A stretch of DNA of 64,000 bases, taken from the NCBI GenBank assembly GCA_012728415.1, contig JAAYFD010000057.1, positions 1-64,000 of the forward strand, given 5' to 3'. This document shows positions 40,317-49,685 of this stretch, piece by piece. Source of the stretch: Gammaproteobacteria bacterium (GTDB lineage: Bacteria; Pseudomonadota; Gammaproteobacteria; Pseudomonadales; Pseudomonadaceae). Position 1 is the stretch's first letter. Each line of letters starts with the position of its first letter. Below the pieces are notes generated by a model. That model did not search any database. It saw only the letters and a program-made list of their open reading frames with translations, and had not been told where the DNA came from. Position numbers and translations under genes: made by a program.

Positions 40317-41168
40317 ATGATCAAGATTGTAGGCATACTGATAGTGCTCGGCAGTGTACTGGGCGGATACGTTCTGGCGGGCGGACATGTCATGGCGATT
40401 GTACAGCCGTTCGAGGTGCTGATTATTGGCGGTGCTGCCTTTGGGGCTTTTTTACAGTCGAATCCGGCTTCGACGACCAAGCGTGTTCTGAAAAAATCAT
40501 TGCAAATGTTTGGCAGTCGCATCAACAAGGCGTTGTATCTGGACGTGCTGAAAATGCTTTATGAGGTACTGAACAAAAGTCGGCGGGAGGGCATGATGGC
40601 CATTGAGGCTGATATCGAAGAGCCAAATGCCAGTGCGATATTCAGCAAATACCCGGCGATTCTCAAGGATGAACAAATGACGGCATTTGTTTGTGACTAT
40701 TTGCGCATCCTGTCTTCTGGCAACATGGCGCCACACGAGTTTGAGGGGCTGTTTGAGATGGAGCTGGAGTCTCTCAAGGCGGACCTTGAACGCCCGCCCC
40801 GGGCTGTCAACCAGGTTGCTGACGCCTTGCCCGGTTTTGGCATCGTGGCTGCGGTTCTGGGAATTGTGGTTACCATGGCCATGCTGGGCGAAGCCGAGCA
40901 GAACGCGATTGGCCAGCATGTTGGGGCTGCGTTGGTGGGGACCTTCCTGGGTATTTTGGCTGCTTACGGCTTTACAGGCCCGCTGGCTGCGTCGTTGGCC
41001 CATGATGCGGCCGAAGAGCTTAATCTCTATGAGGCGATCAAGGCAACGCTGGTCGCTTCGTCATCAGGCATGCCGCCCAGCATGGCGGTAGAATTTGGCC
41101 GCAAGGTATTGCTTCCGGGTAACCGCCCAAGCTTTGTCGAGCTGGAACAGGCTGTGCGCGGCGGCTAA
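40317..41168 (+). CDS. motA: Flagellar motor stator protein MotA
   Basis: Inner-membrane proton-channel subunit of the flagellar stator, 283 aa. Four membrane helices: about residues 4-22 (VGILIVLGSVLGGYVLAGG), 30-48, 170-190 (LPGFGIVAAVLGIVVTMAM) and 200-222. The cytoplasmic loop carries charged residues that contact FliG (NKSRREGMM, DLERPPRAVN). The conserved Pro in ALPGFGIV is present. The ribosome site is weak. motB follows after 5 bp. P. aeruginosa has two stator sets; this one resembles MotAB (PA4954-PA4953) by its location next to rsgA. Confidence 0.95.
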   Translation: MIKIVGILIVLGSVLGGYVLAGGHVMAIVQPFEVLIIGGAAFGAFLQSNPASTTKRVLKKSLQMFGSRINKALYLDVLKMLYEVLNKSRREGMMAIEADIEEPNASAIFSKYPAILKDEQMTAFVCDYLRILSSGNMAPHEFEGLFEMELESLKADLERPPRAVNQVADALPGFGIVAAVLGIVVTMAMLGEAEQNAIGQHVGAALVGTFLGILAAYGFTGPLAASLAHDAAEELNLYEAIKATLVASSSGMPPSMAVEFGRKVLLPGNRPSFVELEQAVRGG

Positions 41169-41173
41169 TAGCG

Positions 41174-42142
41174 ATGAGCACCAATCAGCCAATTATTATC
41201 AAGCGGGTCAAAAAAGTCGTGGGTCGCCACCATGGTGGTGCCTGGAAAATTGCCTTTGCCGACTTTGCAGTGGCAATGATGGCATTTTTTTTAGTGATGT
41301 GGTTGCTGTCATCGGCAACACCTGAGCAAAAAAAAGCCATTTCAGGCTATTTTCAGGACCCGGTCGGCTTTAGTACTTCGGCCAGCCCTTATGTGATTGA
41401 CCTTGGGGGGTCGCCAACGCCGGCTCCAGAGCAGACGTTGAATCCGGAGCTGCAAGAAGAAAGCTCGCTGCAACAGCTGGAGGACGATGAGGAGCTAGAC
41501 AGGCTGATGGAGCAGCTGGAGCAGGACCGGCTGCAGATGCTTTTGCAGGAGCTGCAAGCCAAGGTGGATGAGAACGACCAGCTGCGGCCTTATCGCGAGC
41601 AGATCTTTCTGTCCATCACCCAGGAAGGGTTGCGCATCCAGATTGTCGATAACGAAAAGCGGCCAATGTTTGATTTGGGTAGCGCTCGTCTGCAGAGTTA
41701 CTTTGAAGATATTCTCTATATGATGGCGGGCTCGATTCGGAGTGTGCCCAACAAGATCAGTATTGGCGGGCATACGGATGCCAAGCCTTTTGCGGGTGAG
41801 GGCGGGTTTGGCAACTGGGAACTGTCAGCCAGTCGTGCCAACGCTGCGCGGCGTGCTTTGCGGGCCGGCGGGCTTGAAGACGAGCAAGTGGCGCGGGTGG
41901 CCGGCTATGCCTCTTCCATGCTGTATGACCGAGAACACCCCTATAGCCCGGTTAACCGCCGTATTGATATTGTTGTTTTGACCAAAAAGGCGCAGCTGGA
42001 TCTGGAAGATACAGTTGATGAACCAACTGCAACCGAGCACATGGAAGAAGATGCACCTGCAGCACCGGCAGGACGGCCGGCCAGGGAGCGGCTGAATCTG
42101 TTTGAAGAGGGCGTGCTGCAGTTTGATGAAGGGCGCGGCTAG
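41174..42142 (+). CDS. motB: Flagellar motor stator protein MotB
   Basis: Stator subunit anchoring MotA to peptidoglycan, 322 aa. Single membrane helix with the proton-accepting Asp30 in KIAFADFAVAMMAFFLVMWLL, a plug and acidic linker (about residues 95-135, rich in Glu and Gln), and an OmpA-like peptidoglycan-binding domain with ISIGGHTDAKPF and LSASRANAARRAL. The roughly 45-residue tail after the domain is acidic and proline/alanine-rich. Cotranscribed with motA. Confidence 0.95.
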   Translation: MSTNQPIIIKRVKKVVGRHHGGAWKIAFADFAVAMMAFFLVMWLLSSATPEQKKAISGYFQDPVGFSTSASPYVIDLGGSPTPAPEQTLNPELQEESSLQQLEDDEELDRLMEQLEQDRLQMLLQELQAKVDENDQLRPYREQIFLSITQEGLRIQIVDNEKRPMFDLGSARLQSYFEDILYMMAGSIRSVPNKISIGGHTDAKPFAGEGGFGNWELSASRANAARRALRAGGLEDEQVARVAGYASSMLYDREHPYSPVNRRIDIVVLTKKAQLDLEDTVDEPTATEHMEEDAPAAPAGRPARERLNLFEEGVLQFDEGRG

Positions 42143-42173
42143 AGCCCTGGCCGGGACTTGACTGTAGGGGTGC

Positions 42174-42205
42174 CCTGACAACGCAGATAATTACTCAGCG
42201 TTTCC
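42174..42205 (+). repeat. 32-bp dispersed repeat, copy 2
   Basis: Starts CCTGACAACGCAGAT and ends TCAGCGTTTCC. Matches copy 1 (38587-38618) at 27 of 32 positions. It lies between motB and convergent rsgA. An old insertion-sequence end or a REP-like element are possible identities; neither is shown. Confidence 0.65.
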
Positions 42206-42232
42206 ATAGGCCTCATACAAACAATGCCGGCC

Positions 42233-43252
42233 TTATGCAAGGTTTTTCAACAGCAGGCGAAAGCTTTCTAGCCGCGGCTGACTGATCTTGCCGGCAGCAA
42301 CTGCAGCCAGCAGTGCGCAGCCGGGTTCGTGTTCGTGGCTGCAATCGCGGAAACGGCAGTTTCCCAAAAAATCGGCGAATTCGATAAATCCGGCTTCTAC
42401 GTCGGCCACTTCCACGTGGCCAAGGCCGAACTCGCGGATCCCGGGTGAGTCGATCAGGCTGCCGCCGCAGGGAAAGTGGAACAGGCGGGCCGTGGTGGTG
42501 GTATGGGTGCCTTTGTGGGTCAGTTCTGACAGGGCTCCAACTGCAACCTGTGCATCCGGCAACAACCGGTTGACCAGCGATGACTTGCCGACACCGGACT
42601 GGCCGACGAATACACTGGTTTTGCCCTTGAGCAGCTCCTGAAGCGCTTCCAGTCTGCTGCCTTGCTCGGCAGAGACATCAAGAATGTTATAACCCAGAGA
42701 ATCGTATACCGACAGAAGCTCACGCGCTTTCGCACCATGCTCGCCGTCCAGCAAGTCAGCCTTGTTCAGCAGCAGCAGAGGCTTGATGCCGGCATGAATG
42801 GAGGCTACCAGGTAGCGGTCAATGAGGTTGGCATGGGGCTCAGGTAGCGGAGCAAAAACAATGACAATCTGGTCGACGTTGGCGGCAACTGGCTTGAGCT
42901 GGCCGCGTATGTCCGGGCGACACAGCTCGGAATAACGCGGTAGCTGGGCAACGATCACGCCTGAACCCTGATGGGCCGGCCGCCAGATGATGCGATCGCC
43001 GGTGACCAGCGCAGGCAGGTTGGCGCGGATGTAGCAACGGTAGTGATTACCCTGCAGTTCGCCTTCCAGTGCTTCAACTTCGACCTGGACGCCAAAGTGG
43101 GCAATGACCAGTCCTTCCTGCTCGTGGCCAAGGTCACCACCTTGCAGCTCATCAAGCATGCGTGCTTCGCGCCTCTCCGCGCGGGCAACACGTTCTTGCT
43201 GGATTTTGTCGATGCGCCAGCTCTGGCGACGGGTCAGGGTGCGTTTGGCCAT
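42233..43252 (-). CDS. rsgA: Ribosome small subunit-dependent GTPase RsgA
   Basis: 30S maturation GTPase (YjeQ), 339 aa. Circularly permuted GTPase: an N-terminal OB-fold, then G4 LLNKADLLD before G1 [17 protein letters not shown], and G3 [10 protein letters not shown]. The C-terminal zinc knuckle has the ligands in [14 protein letters not shown]. The start [14 protein letters not shown] follows AAGGAAG; a 60-codon upstream extension is unsupported. Near motAB as in P. aeruginosa, but orn is not adjacent here. Confidence 0.96.
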   Translation of the reverse strand: MAKRTLTRRQSWRIDKIQQERVARAERREARMLDELQGGDLGHEQEGLVIAHFGVQVEVEALEGELQGNHYRCYIRANLPALVTGDRIIWRPAHQGSGVIVAQLPRYSELCRPDIRGQLKPVAANVDQIVIVFAPLPEPHANLIDRYLVASIHAGIKPLLLLNKADLLDGEHGAKARELLSVYDSLGYNILDVSAEQGSRLEALQELLKGKTSVFVGQSGVGKSSLVNRLLPDAQVAVGALSELTHKGTHTTTTARLFHFPCGGSLIDSPGIREFGLGHVEVADVEAGFIEFADFLGNCRFRDCSHEHEPGCALLAAVAAGKISQPRLESFRLLLKNLA

Positions 43253-43377
43253 GGGCAGGGGCTTCCTTGAACATGAATGGCAGTACGCAGGAGCATAGCA
43301 TGGGCCTGCTGGCGGCCGACAGCTCCAGCGAAGCTTTGCCTGATCGGCAGGGGTGCTTGCAGGCTGCTGTTGTTGTA

Positions 43378-43950
43378 TTACATCCAGCCTAGCGCCCGTG
43401 CCGCGGCATAAAGGGCCATCAGCAAAAAGCACAGTGCAGCAAGACTGCGAATCAGTGTTAGCGGGAGGCGTGCAGCGGCAAAATTACTGATCAGGACGAC
43501 CGGCACGTTGGCCAGCAACATGCCCAGCGTAGTGCCGGCAACTACGGCCAGATACCAAGGATACTGGGCCGCGAGCATCACGGTAGCGACCTGGGTTTTA
43601 TCACCCATCTCGGCAACAAAAAATGCAATCAGGCTGGCGGCAAAGGGGCCGTACTGGCTGAGCAGGCCGCCCTCATCATCCATTTTGTCGGGAATCAGGG
43701 TCCAGGCAGCAACGGCCAGAAAACTTGCGGCCAGAGCCCACAGTAATGTGGTTTCGCTAAAATATTGGGCAACATGATTGCCTATGGCAGCAGCCAAGGC
43801 ATGATTGAGCACGGTAGCAACCAGAATGCCAAGAATGATGGGTATGGGTTTGCGAAAACGTGCGACGAGGATAAACGCCAGCAGCTGGGTCTTGTCACCG
43901 ATTTCTGCCAGGGTGACGATACCAGTGGAAACAAACAGGGTTTCGAACAT
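43378..43950 (-). CDS. mneA: GDT1/UPF0016-family manganese exporter
   Basis: Inner-membrane cation exporter of 190 aa with two homologous halves. Each half carries the family motif E-x-G-D-K-T: [10 protein letters not shown] near residue 15 and [10 protein letters not shown] near residue 113. Six membrane helices. Bacterial members (MneA of Vibrio cholerae) export Mn2+. A yybP-ykoY Mn2+ riboswitch directly upstream in the same orientation supports manganese as the substrate. The symbol is given by family plus riboswitch. Confidence 0.9.
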   Translation of the reverse strand: MFETLFVSTGIVTLAEIGDKTQLLAFILVARFRKPIPIILGILVATVLNHALAAAIGNHVAQYFSETTLLWALAASFLAVAAWTLIPDKMDDEGGLLSQYGPFAASLIAFFVAEMGDKTQVATVMLAAQYPWYLAVVAGTTLGMLLANVPVVLISNFAAARLPLTLIRSLAALCFLLMALYAAARALGWM

Positions 43951-43987
43951 TGCAGGGTTCCAGAGGGTGGATCAGGTTTGCGAGCAT

Positions 43988-44155
43988 CATGACACCCGCA
44001 ACAATCCACCCGGTGGTTGCGTGTGTCACGAGTCTCGTCAAACCTTGATGCGTGACGGTTGTCACTGCCTCCAGGTCGCCGGCGCCATGATCGGTTGATC
44101 AAGTATGTTGACGCAGGCACCGTGCATGGCACGGCAGACTACTCCCTCAGGACGC
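43988..44155 (-). promoter_or_regulatory. yybP-ykoY manganese riboswitch upstream of mneA
   Basis: On the minus strand the conserved segments occur in order: GAGGGAGTAGTC, then GTCAACATACTTG after a hairpin, GGCGCCGGCGACC, and CAAGGTTTGACGAGAC, followed by a 12-bp hairpin with one mismatch (43991-44027). No T run follows that hairpin, so control may be at translation or Rho-dependent. The exact 5' boundary is approximate. Confidence 0.9.
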
Positions 44156-44160
44156 TGCAG

Positions 44161-44189
44161 ATGGTACGTGGTGTCGCAGGCAAGTGCAA
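44161..44189 (-). promoter_or_regulatory. Promoter of the riboswitch-mneA transcript
   Basis: On the minus strand TTGCAC - 17 nt - TACCAT. The implied start near 44154 coincides with the first conserved bases of the riboswitch, which supports both calls. Confidence 0.65.
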
Positions 44190-44325
44190 GTGTGTCGGCC
44201 TCGGAGGTGTTTTGTCCGCTATGACGGCCCTGGCGGCCTTGGCGGCTCAAGGGCAAGACCGATTGTTGCCAGTGCCGGGAGTGCTTTTGTTACACTGTGC
44301 AGTCTTTGGAAACAGGAGGTTGTCC

Positions 44326-45249
44326 ATGATTGAGGCTTCCGCTTTGTGCAAGTCGTTTGCTGGCAGGGCAGCCGTGAAAGAGATGTCGTTTAGCGTGCAG
44401 CCGGGTGAGGTGGCAGGCTTTTTGGGGCCCAATGGTGCCGGCAAGTCCACCACCATGAAAATGCTTACGGGCTTTTTGGCAGCCGACGCCGGAACTGCAC
44501 GCCTGTGCGGTGTTGATGTCATGCGTGAACCGGTACGCGCTCGGCACATGCTTGGCTATCTGCCAGAAGGTGCGCCCTGCTACGCCGAAATGAAAGTACA
44601 TGATTTTCTGACTTTTATCGCTAAAATGCGTGGCTACCGTGGTGCAGAGTTGCAAGAGCGCATCCGGCGGGTTCAGGATTTGCTGGAGTTGGGCGAGGTA
44701 AGCCAGCAGCTGATTGGTACCCTGTCCAAAGGGTTTAACCGTCGTGTGGGGCTGGCCCAGGCAGTGCTGCATGAGCCACCTGTACTGATCCTGGATGAGC
44801 CGACAGATGGCCTGGATCCAAACCAGAAACATCAGGTGCGCGAGCTGATCCGGCGTCTGGCTCCGGGGCGGACGATCCTGGTTTCTACGCATATCCTTGA
44901 AGAGATTGAAGCCATTTGCAGTCGTGTGCTGCTGATTGCCCGTGGCCGGCTGGTCACAGATGCAACACCGCTGCAGTTGCGGCGGCAGTCCCGCTACTGG
45001 CAGGCTGTCTGTTTGCGCAGCAGCCATTCGGCACTGGATGCAAGCTTGCTGGCTAGAGTGCCCGGCGTGCAGCAGGTGGAAGCTGCTGACGATGGTGCGC
45101 TGATCCTGATTGCCGAGCCGGGTCAGGTACTGCTGCCTGCGGTGCAGGCGCTGGTGCGGCAGCAGGCATGGCAGCTGGACGAGCTGAGCGTGGAAGCGGG
45201 CCGGCTGGACGATGTGTTTCGCCGCCTGACACAGGAGAACGCTTCATGA
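44326..45249 (+). CDS. ABC transporter ATP-binding protein, GldA-like
   Basis: ATPase of 307 aa for a three-gene ABC-2 system. Walker A FLGPNGAGKSTTM near residue 40, Q-loop region LGYLPEGAP, degenerate signature LSKGFNRRVGLAQAV, Walker B PPVLILDEPTDGLDP and H-loop VSTHILEEIE. The C-terminal about 70 residues form a regulatory extension. AGGAGG lies 7 nt before the ATG. The closest family is the gliding-type/NosF-like exporter ATPases; the substrate is unknown. It overlaps the permease gene by 4 nt. Confidence 0.9.
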   Translation: MIEASALCKSFAGRAAVKEMSFSVQPGEVAGFLGPNGAGKSTTMKMLTGFLAADAGTARLCGVDVMREPVRARHMLGYLPEGAPCYAEMKVHDFLTFIAKMRGYRGAELQERIRRVQDLLELGEVSQQLIGTLSKGFNRRVGLAQAVLHEPPVLILDEPTDGLDPNQKHQVRELIRRLAPGRTILVSTHILEEIEAICSRVLLIARGRLVTDATPLQLRRQSRYWQAVCLRSSHSALDASLLARVPGVQQVEAADDGALILIAEPGQVLLPAVQALVRQQAWQLDELSVEAGRLDDVFRRLTQENAS

Positions 45250-45980
45250 GGCCGTTTTCGGTGCTGGTTCGTCGCGAGTTGGGCGCATATTTTGCCACAC
45301 CGCTGGCTTTTGTCTATTTGCTGGTGTTTGTGGTGCTGGCCGCTGCCCTGACGTTTTATGTGGGGGGCTGGTATGAAAACGAGCAGGCTGATCTGCAGGT
45401 GTTTTTTGAGTTTCACCCCTGGCTGTACCTGTTTTTGCTGCCGGCGCTCGGCATGCGGCTGTGGTCCGAAGAGCGCAACAGTGGCAGCATCGAATTGCTG
45501 CTGACCTTGCCGGTATCCCTGTGGCAGCTGGTGCTGGGCAAGTTTGTCGCTGCCTGGCTGTTTGCCGGGCTGGCGCTGTTGCTGACCTTGCCGATGGTGC
45601 TGACGGTTAATCTGCTTGGCAGCCCTGATAACGGCGTTATTTTTACTGGTTATCTGGGCAGCTGGCTGTTGGCCGGTGCCTTTCTGGCGGTCAGTGGCTG
45701 TATTTCGGTTTTGAGCAAAAGCCCGGTGGTGGCTTTTATAGCTGCCGTGGTGGTGTGTTTTCTTTTTTTGTTGCCGGGGCATGGGCTGGTGCTGGATACT
45801 TTTCGCGACTGGGCGCCGCAGTGGTGGCTGGATTTGCTGGCCTCGATGAGCTTTTTGACCCGGTTTAAAAATGTCAGCCAGGGTTTGCTGGATGCCCGTG
45901 ACTTGCTGTTTTTTGTCAGCTTCATGACCGCCTGGCTGCTGGCCAATGGCATCCTGCTCGAATTGAAGAAGGCGGACTGA
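45246..45980 (+). CDS. ABC-2 type permease, GldF-like
   Basis: Membrane component of 244 aa with about six hydrophobic helices: residues 16-36 (TPLAFVYLLVFVVLAAALTF), 58-72, 95-125, 140-165, 172-195 and 215-235. The SEERNSGSIELLLTLPVS segment after the second helix is typical of ABC-2/GldF permeases. It starts within the ATPase stop codon (ATGA). The downstream GldG-like gene follows after 1 bp. Function unknown beyond membership of this transporter family. Confidence 0.88.
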   Translation: MRPFSVLVRRELGAYFATPLAFVYLLVFVVLAAALTFYVGGWYENEQADLQVFFEFHPWLYLFLLPALGMRLWSEERNSGSIELLLTLPVSLWQLVLGKFVAAWLFAGLALLLTLPMVLTVNLLGSPDNGVIFTGYLGSWLLAGAFLAVSGCISVLSKSPVVAFIAAVVVCFLFLLPGHGLVLDTFRDWAPQWWLDLLASMSFLTRFKNVSQGLLDARDLLFFVSFMTAWLLANGILLELKKAD

Positions 45981-45981
45981 A

Positions 45982-47814
45982 ATGCGCAAACTGATGCGGT
46001 CAACACTGGGCCTGATATTGGTGGCAGTTGCGTTTCTTCTGCTCAACGCGTTGGCTGCTCCTTTGTTGAAAAACCGGCAGCTGGATCTTACCCGGGGGCA
46101 GCTTTACAGCCTGTCGGAGGGCACACGCAATCTGTTGACTGAGCTTGCAGAGCCGGTTGAGCTGGAGCTGTTCTTTTCTGCCCGGGCTGCCCGCGAGCTG
46201 CCCCGGGTACGCCAACATGCCCGGCGTGTACGTGAGTTGTTAGAGCTTTATGTGCGGCATGCCGGTGGTAATTTGAAGCTGAAACTGGTTGAGCCGTTAC
46301 CCTTTTCTGCCGAAGAGGAAAGGGCAGCAGCGCTGGGCCTGCAGCCGGTACCCATGCCGCTGGGTGAAATGCTTTACCTGGGCTTGTCCGGGCGCAACAG
46401 CAGCGGCCGGCAGGCGGCAATTCCGCTGTTTGCGCTGGATCAGGAGCACTTTCTGGAGTACGAGCTGAGCCGTCTGCTGCAGGATCTTTCTCGTATCAGC
46501 CAGCCGGTGGTAGGCCTGCTGTCCGGCTTACCGCTTGAGGGCGGTTTCGCCAATGGCCGCATGCAGCAACCCTGGGCCATGCTGGAGCAGGTACGTCAGC
46601 AGTTTGCGCTGGAGTTTCTGGATGTGGGCACCGACCTGATTCCGCCGCAGGTTGATGTGCTCTGGCTGGTGCATCCGCGCCAGTTGTCACAGCCGACCCT
46701 GTACGCCATTGACCAGTTTGTGATGCGCGGTGGCCGCTTGCTGGTATTTGTCGATCCGTTGAGCGAAGTTGATGCCAGTGTTGACCTGCAGTTGGCGTTG
46801 GGGCAGGGGCGAAACTCAGATCTGGATAGCCTGTTTAAGGCCTGGGGATTGAAACTGTTGCCAGAACGGGTGGTTGGAGATGCAACCTATGCGATGACCG
46901 TAGCAGCAGGTGAGCAACAAAGACCGGTGCGGCATCTGGCCTGGTTAAATGTTCCGCAGGAAGGGCTGAACCGCGAGGACGTGGTGACTGCCCGGCTGGA
47001 ACGCCTGACCATGGCCAGCGCCGGTATTTTACAACCGCTGGAACAGGCAACAACCCGCTTTGTGCCGCTGGTGGAAAGCTCTGCAGCAGCCATGCCCATG
47101 GCTGTCAGCCGTTTGACGTTGCTGGAGCACCCGGGCGAGCTGTTGAGCGGTATGGAGCCGACGGGTGAGCGTTATGTGCTGGCGGCACGCATCCAGGGGC
47201 CGGCTGCCAGTGCCTTTCCTGGCGGGCTGGAGGGGCAGCTGCCAGGAATAAAACAGGCGGATGATATTCAGGTGACAGTCGTTGCAGATACCGACATGCT
47301 GAGTGACAGCCTGTGGATGCAGTACCAGGAAATTGGCGGGCAGCAGGTTCCGCGTCCCTGGGCTGATAATGGCAACCTGGTGCTGAATCTGCTGGAAAAC
47401 CTGACCGGCAGTCGCGAGCTGATCAACGTACGTTCGCGCGGTGAACTTAGCCGCCCCTTTACCCTGGTCGAGCGTATCAGGCGCAGTGCCGAAGAGCGCT
47501 TTCGTGACAAGGAGCAGGAGCTGCAAGGGCGATTGGCGCGGCTGGAGCAGCGAATTGCCGACTTGCAGCTGATACCTGAACAAGGGCTTGGCAGTACACC
47601 GGAAGAGCAGCAGCTGTTGCAGCAGCATCGCCAGGAGCAAATGGCTGTGCGCCGTGAGCTGCGTGAGGTGCGCTATCAGCAAAACGCGGATATCGAGGCG
47701 CTGGGCCAGACGGTGAAGCTGTTTAACCTGTTGTTGATGCCGGTGGTGCTGGTTTGTGGGCTGCTGTTGCTTGGCTGGCGGCGCTACCGCAGACAACAGG
47801 CTCATCGCAAGTGA
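45982..47814 (+). CDS. GldG-like ABC transporter auxiliary protein
   Basis: 610 aa, anchored at both ends: an N-terminal helix (LGLILVAVAFLLLNALA, residues 9-25) and a C-terminal helix (LLLMPVVLVCGLLLLGW, near 582-598), with a large periplasmic domain between. Family traits: DLTRGQLYSLSEGTRNLLTEL near residue 35, and a glutamine-amidotransferase-like domain with VGLLSGLPLEGGF and MRGGRLLVFVDPLSE. A coiled segment (about 490-560) precedes the last helix. In related clusters a DUF4340 gene often follows; here the operon ends at this gene. Role unknown. Confidence 0.85.
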   Translation: MRKLMRSTLGLILVAVAFLLLNALAAPLLKNRQLDLTRGQLYSLSEGTRNLLTELAEPVELELFFSARAARELPRVRQHARRVRELLELYVRHAGGNLKLKLVEPLPFSAEEERAAALGLQPVPMPLGEMLYLGLSGRNSSGRQAAIPLFALDQEHFLEYELSRLLQDLSRISQPVVGLLSGLPLEGGFANGRMQQPWAMLEQVRQQFALEFLDVGTDLIPPQVDVLWLVHPRQLSQPTLYAIDQFVMRGGRLLVFVDPLSEVDASVDLQLALGQGRNSDLDSLFKAWGLKLLPERVVGDATYAMTVAAGEQQRPVRHLAWLNVPQEGLNREDVVTARLERLTMASAGILQPLEQATTRFVPLVESSAAAMPMAVSRLTLLEHPGELLSGMEPTGERYVLAARIQGPAASAFPGGLEGQLPGIKQADDIQVTVVADTDMLSDSLWMQYQEIGGQQVPRPWADNGNLVLNLLENLTGSRELINVRSRGELSRPFTLVERIRRSAEERFRDKEQELQGRLARLEQRIADLQLIPEQGLGSTPEEQQLLQQHRQEQMAVRRELREVRYQQNADIEALGQTVKLFNLLLMPVVLVCGLLLLGWRRYRRQQAHRK

Positions 47815-48028
47815 TACAGGGGACTGACCCGGAGCCGGCCAGGTACGCAGGGCTTGCACAGCTGCAACACGCGGTTGCGTAACACCGCTTTAAAGAAGGC
47901 CAGCGACGGGGCCGGATGTGTCTGGCGCGGTGTACTGGTCGGTAGGAACAATGATTGCAGTCAGCAAAGTCCGGCAAGACCCAGAAGGGCTAGCCAGACT
48001 TCTGGTCAAGCCTGGCTGCTGCAACACA

Positions 48029-49444
48029 TTAGCGTCCCGGGCGGGGCGGGCGCTTTAGCAGGTGCTGTGGCGGGGTTTCGCAGTCGATCTTGCGACCTAG
48101 CAGCGCCTCAATAGGGGGCAGGGCGAAGGCATCGTTTTCACCGGCGAAACTGATGGAAACACCGCTGCTGCCGGCCCGGCCTGTACGGCCAATGCGGTGA
48201 ATATAGTCGTCCGGGTCTTCGGGGAGCGTGTAGTTGATTACGTGACTGATATCGTCAACGTGAATGCCGCGACCAGCCACGTCGGTGGCTACCAGTACCT
48301 GGATTTTGCCGGAGCGGAACTGCTCTAGCACCCGTACCCGTTTTTGCTGTGGCACTTCGCCGGACATCTGTGCAGCATTCACGCCATCACGCAGCAGCCG
48401 CTCTTCGATGCGGCGCACCTCGTCGCGGCGATTGGCAAATACCATGACCCGGTTCCAGTTGTTTTCGCTGATCAGGTTGTACAGCAGGCTGTATTTGTCC
48501 TGTTCGGCTACCGCATATACATGCTGCTCGACGGTATCACTGGCGACCTGCTCGGGTTCGATTTCTACTACGGCGGGTTTGATGGTCCACTGGCTGGCCA
48601 GGTTCATCACATCGTCGGTAAAGGTGGCGGAGAACAGCAAAGTTTGACGCTGCTCCTTGCGCGGAGTCTGGCGGATAATTTGGCGTACCTGCGGGATGAA
48701 GCCCATGTCCAGCATGCGGTCAGCCTCGTCCAGCACCAGCACCTCAACCAGGTCCAGGTGCACTTCGCCACGCTGGTTGAAGTCCAGCAGACGCCCGGGC
48801 GTGGCGACCAGGATGTCACAGTAGCGGGCTTCCAGCTGGCGCAACTGTTTGTCAAAATCCATGCCACCAACAAAACTCATCACGTTGAGCTTGCAAAAAC
48901 GGGTCAGTTCTTCGGCATCCTTGGCAATTTGCATAACCAGTTCACGGGTCGGCGCAATAATCAGTGCGCGTGGCTCACCCATGTAACGCTCATCGGGTGG
49001 CGGGTTTTCCAGTAGCTGGCTGATGGTTGAAATAAGGAAGGCCGCGGTTTTTCCCGTGCCGGTCTGGGCTCGGCCAATGGCATCATGCCCTTTTAATGTG
49101 TGGCCCAGTACCTGTGCCTGAATTGGGGTGCAGTAGGGGAATCCCAGCGCCTGGATGGCGCGCATCAGCTCGGGCCTGAGCTGAAAGTCGTGGAAGCGGG
49201 TCTTGCCTTCTGCCGGCTCGACTACAAAATCTTCAATGCTCCAGCTGTCGCTGGCTGCCTGCCGTGGCTTGCGGTTTGGGCGCCCCTTGCGGTTGTTGCG
49301 TTGTTTGCTGGCTGCCTGTACCGGCCTGGCTGCAGCCTGGCTGGTGGCTGGTTTGGTTTCAGGCTGGGGCTGTGGTGTTGCAGACGGAGCCTGCTGTTCT
49401 TTGCTGGGAAGGATTTTCTTGAGTGCCTTGAGCACGGCGTTCAC
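48029..49444 (-). CDS. rhlB: DEAD-box ATP-dependent RNA helicase RhlB
   Basis: RNA helicase, degradosome-type in many gammaproteobacteria; 471 aa. A basic, low-complexity N-terminal extension of about 70 residues precedes the helicase core: Q motif [10 protein letters not shown], motif I AQTGTGKT, motif Ia PTRELV, motif [10 protein letters not shown], motif III SAT, motif [10 protein letters not shown] and motif [12 protein letters not shown]. The sequence around the core is close to P. aeruginosa RhlB. The start is GTG at 49444; a second GTG at 49435 would give MLKALKK and is equally likely. Convergent with the Gld-like operon. Confidence 0.9.
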   Translation of the reverse strand: MNAVLKALKKILPSKEQQAPSATPQPQPETKPATSQAAARPVQAASKQRNNRKGRPNRKPRQAASDSWSIEDFVVEPAEGKTRFHDFQLRPELMRAIQALGFPYCTPIQAQVLGHTLKGHDAIGRAQTGTGKTAAFLISTISQLLENPPPDERYMGEPRALIIAPTRELVMQIAKDAEELTRFCKLNVMSFVGGMDFDKQLRQLEARYCDILVATPGRLLDFNQRGEVHLDLVEVLVLDEADRMLDMGFIPQVRQIIRQTPRKEQRQTLLFSATFTDDVMNLASQWTIKPAVVEIEPEQVASDTVEQHVYAVAEQDKYSLLYNLISENNWNRVMVFANRRDEVRRIEERLLRDGVNAAQMSGEVPQQKRVRVLEQFRSGKIQVLVATDVAGRGIHVDDISHVINYTLPEDPDDYIHRIGRTGRAGSSGVSISFAGENDAFALPPIEALLGRKIDCETPPQHLLKRPPRPGR

Positions 49445-49685
49445 TTACAGGTTGTTGGAAATGTAGCTAGTGTAAGCGATTTGACAGTTTTAGCGAAGGG
49501 AAACAACGAATCCCAGTGGCTCGATAGTGGCCCAGCAATGGTCCGGCAGTGCTTTCCTGTACGAACGGCTTTGGCCGCGACCTGTGGTTGCTTCCTGGGG
49601 TATGCATTACTCGCCAGTAAAGTGGCTCGTGCAGGGGGTGTTAAACTATAGGCATCACAAGCTATGGGCATCAGGCCCACATAGG

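Noticed and set aside
40191-40388. N-terminal extension of the HDOD protein by 66 codons
   Set aside because: It would overlap the start of divergent motA and occupy the only intergenic DNA available for promoters.
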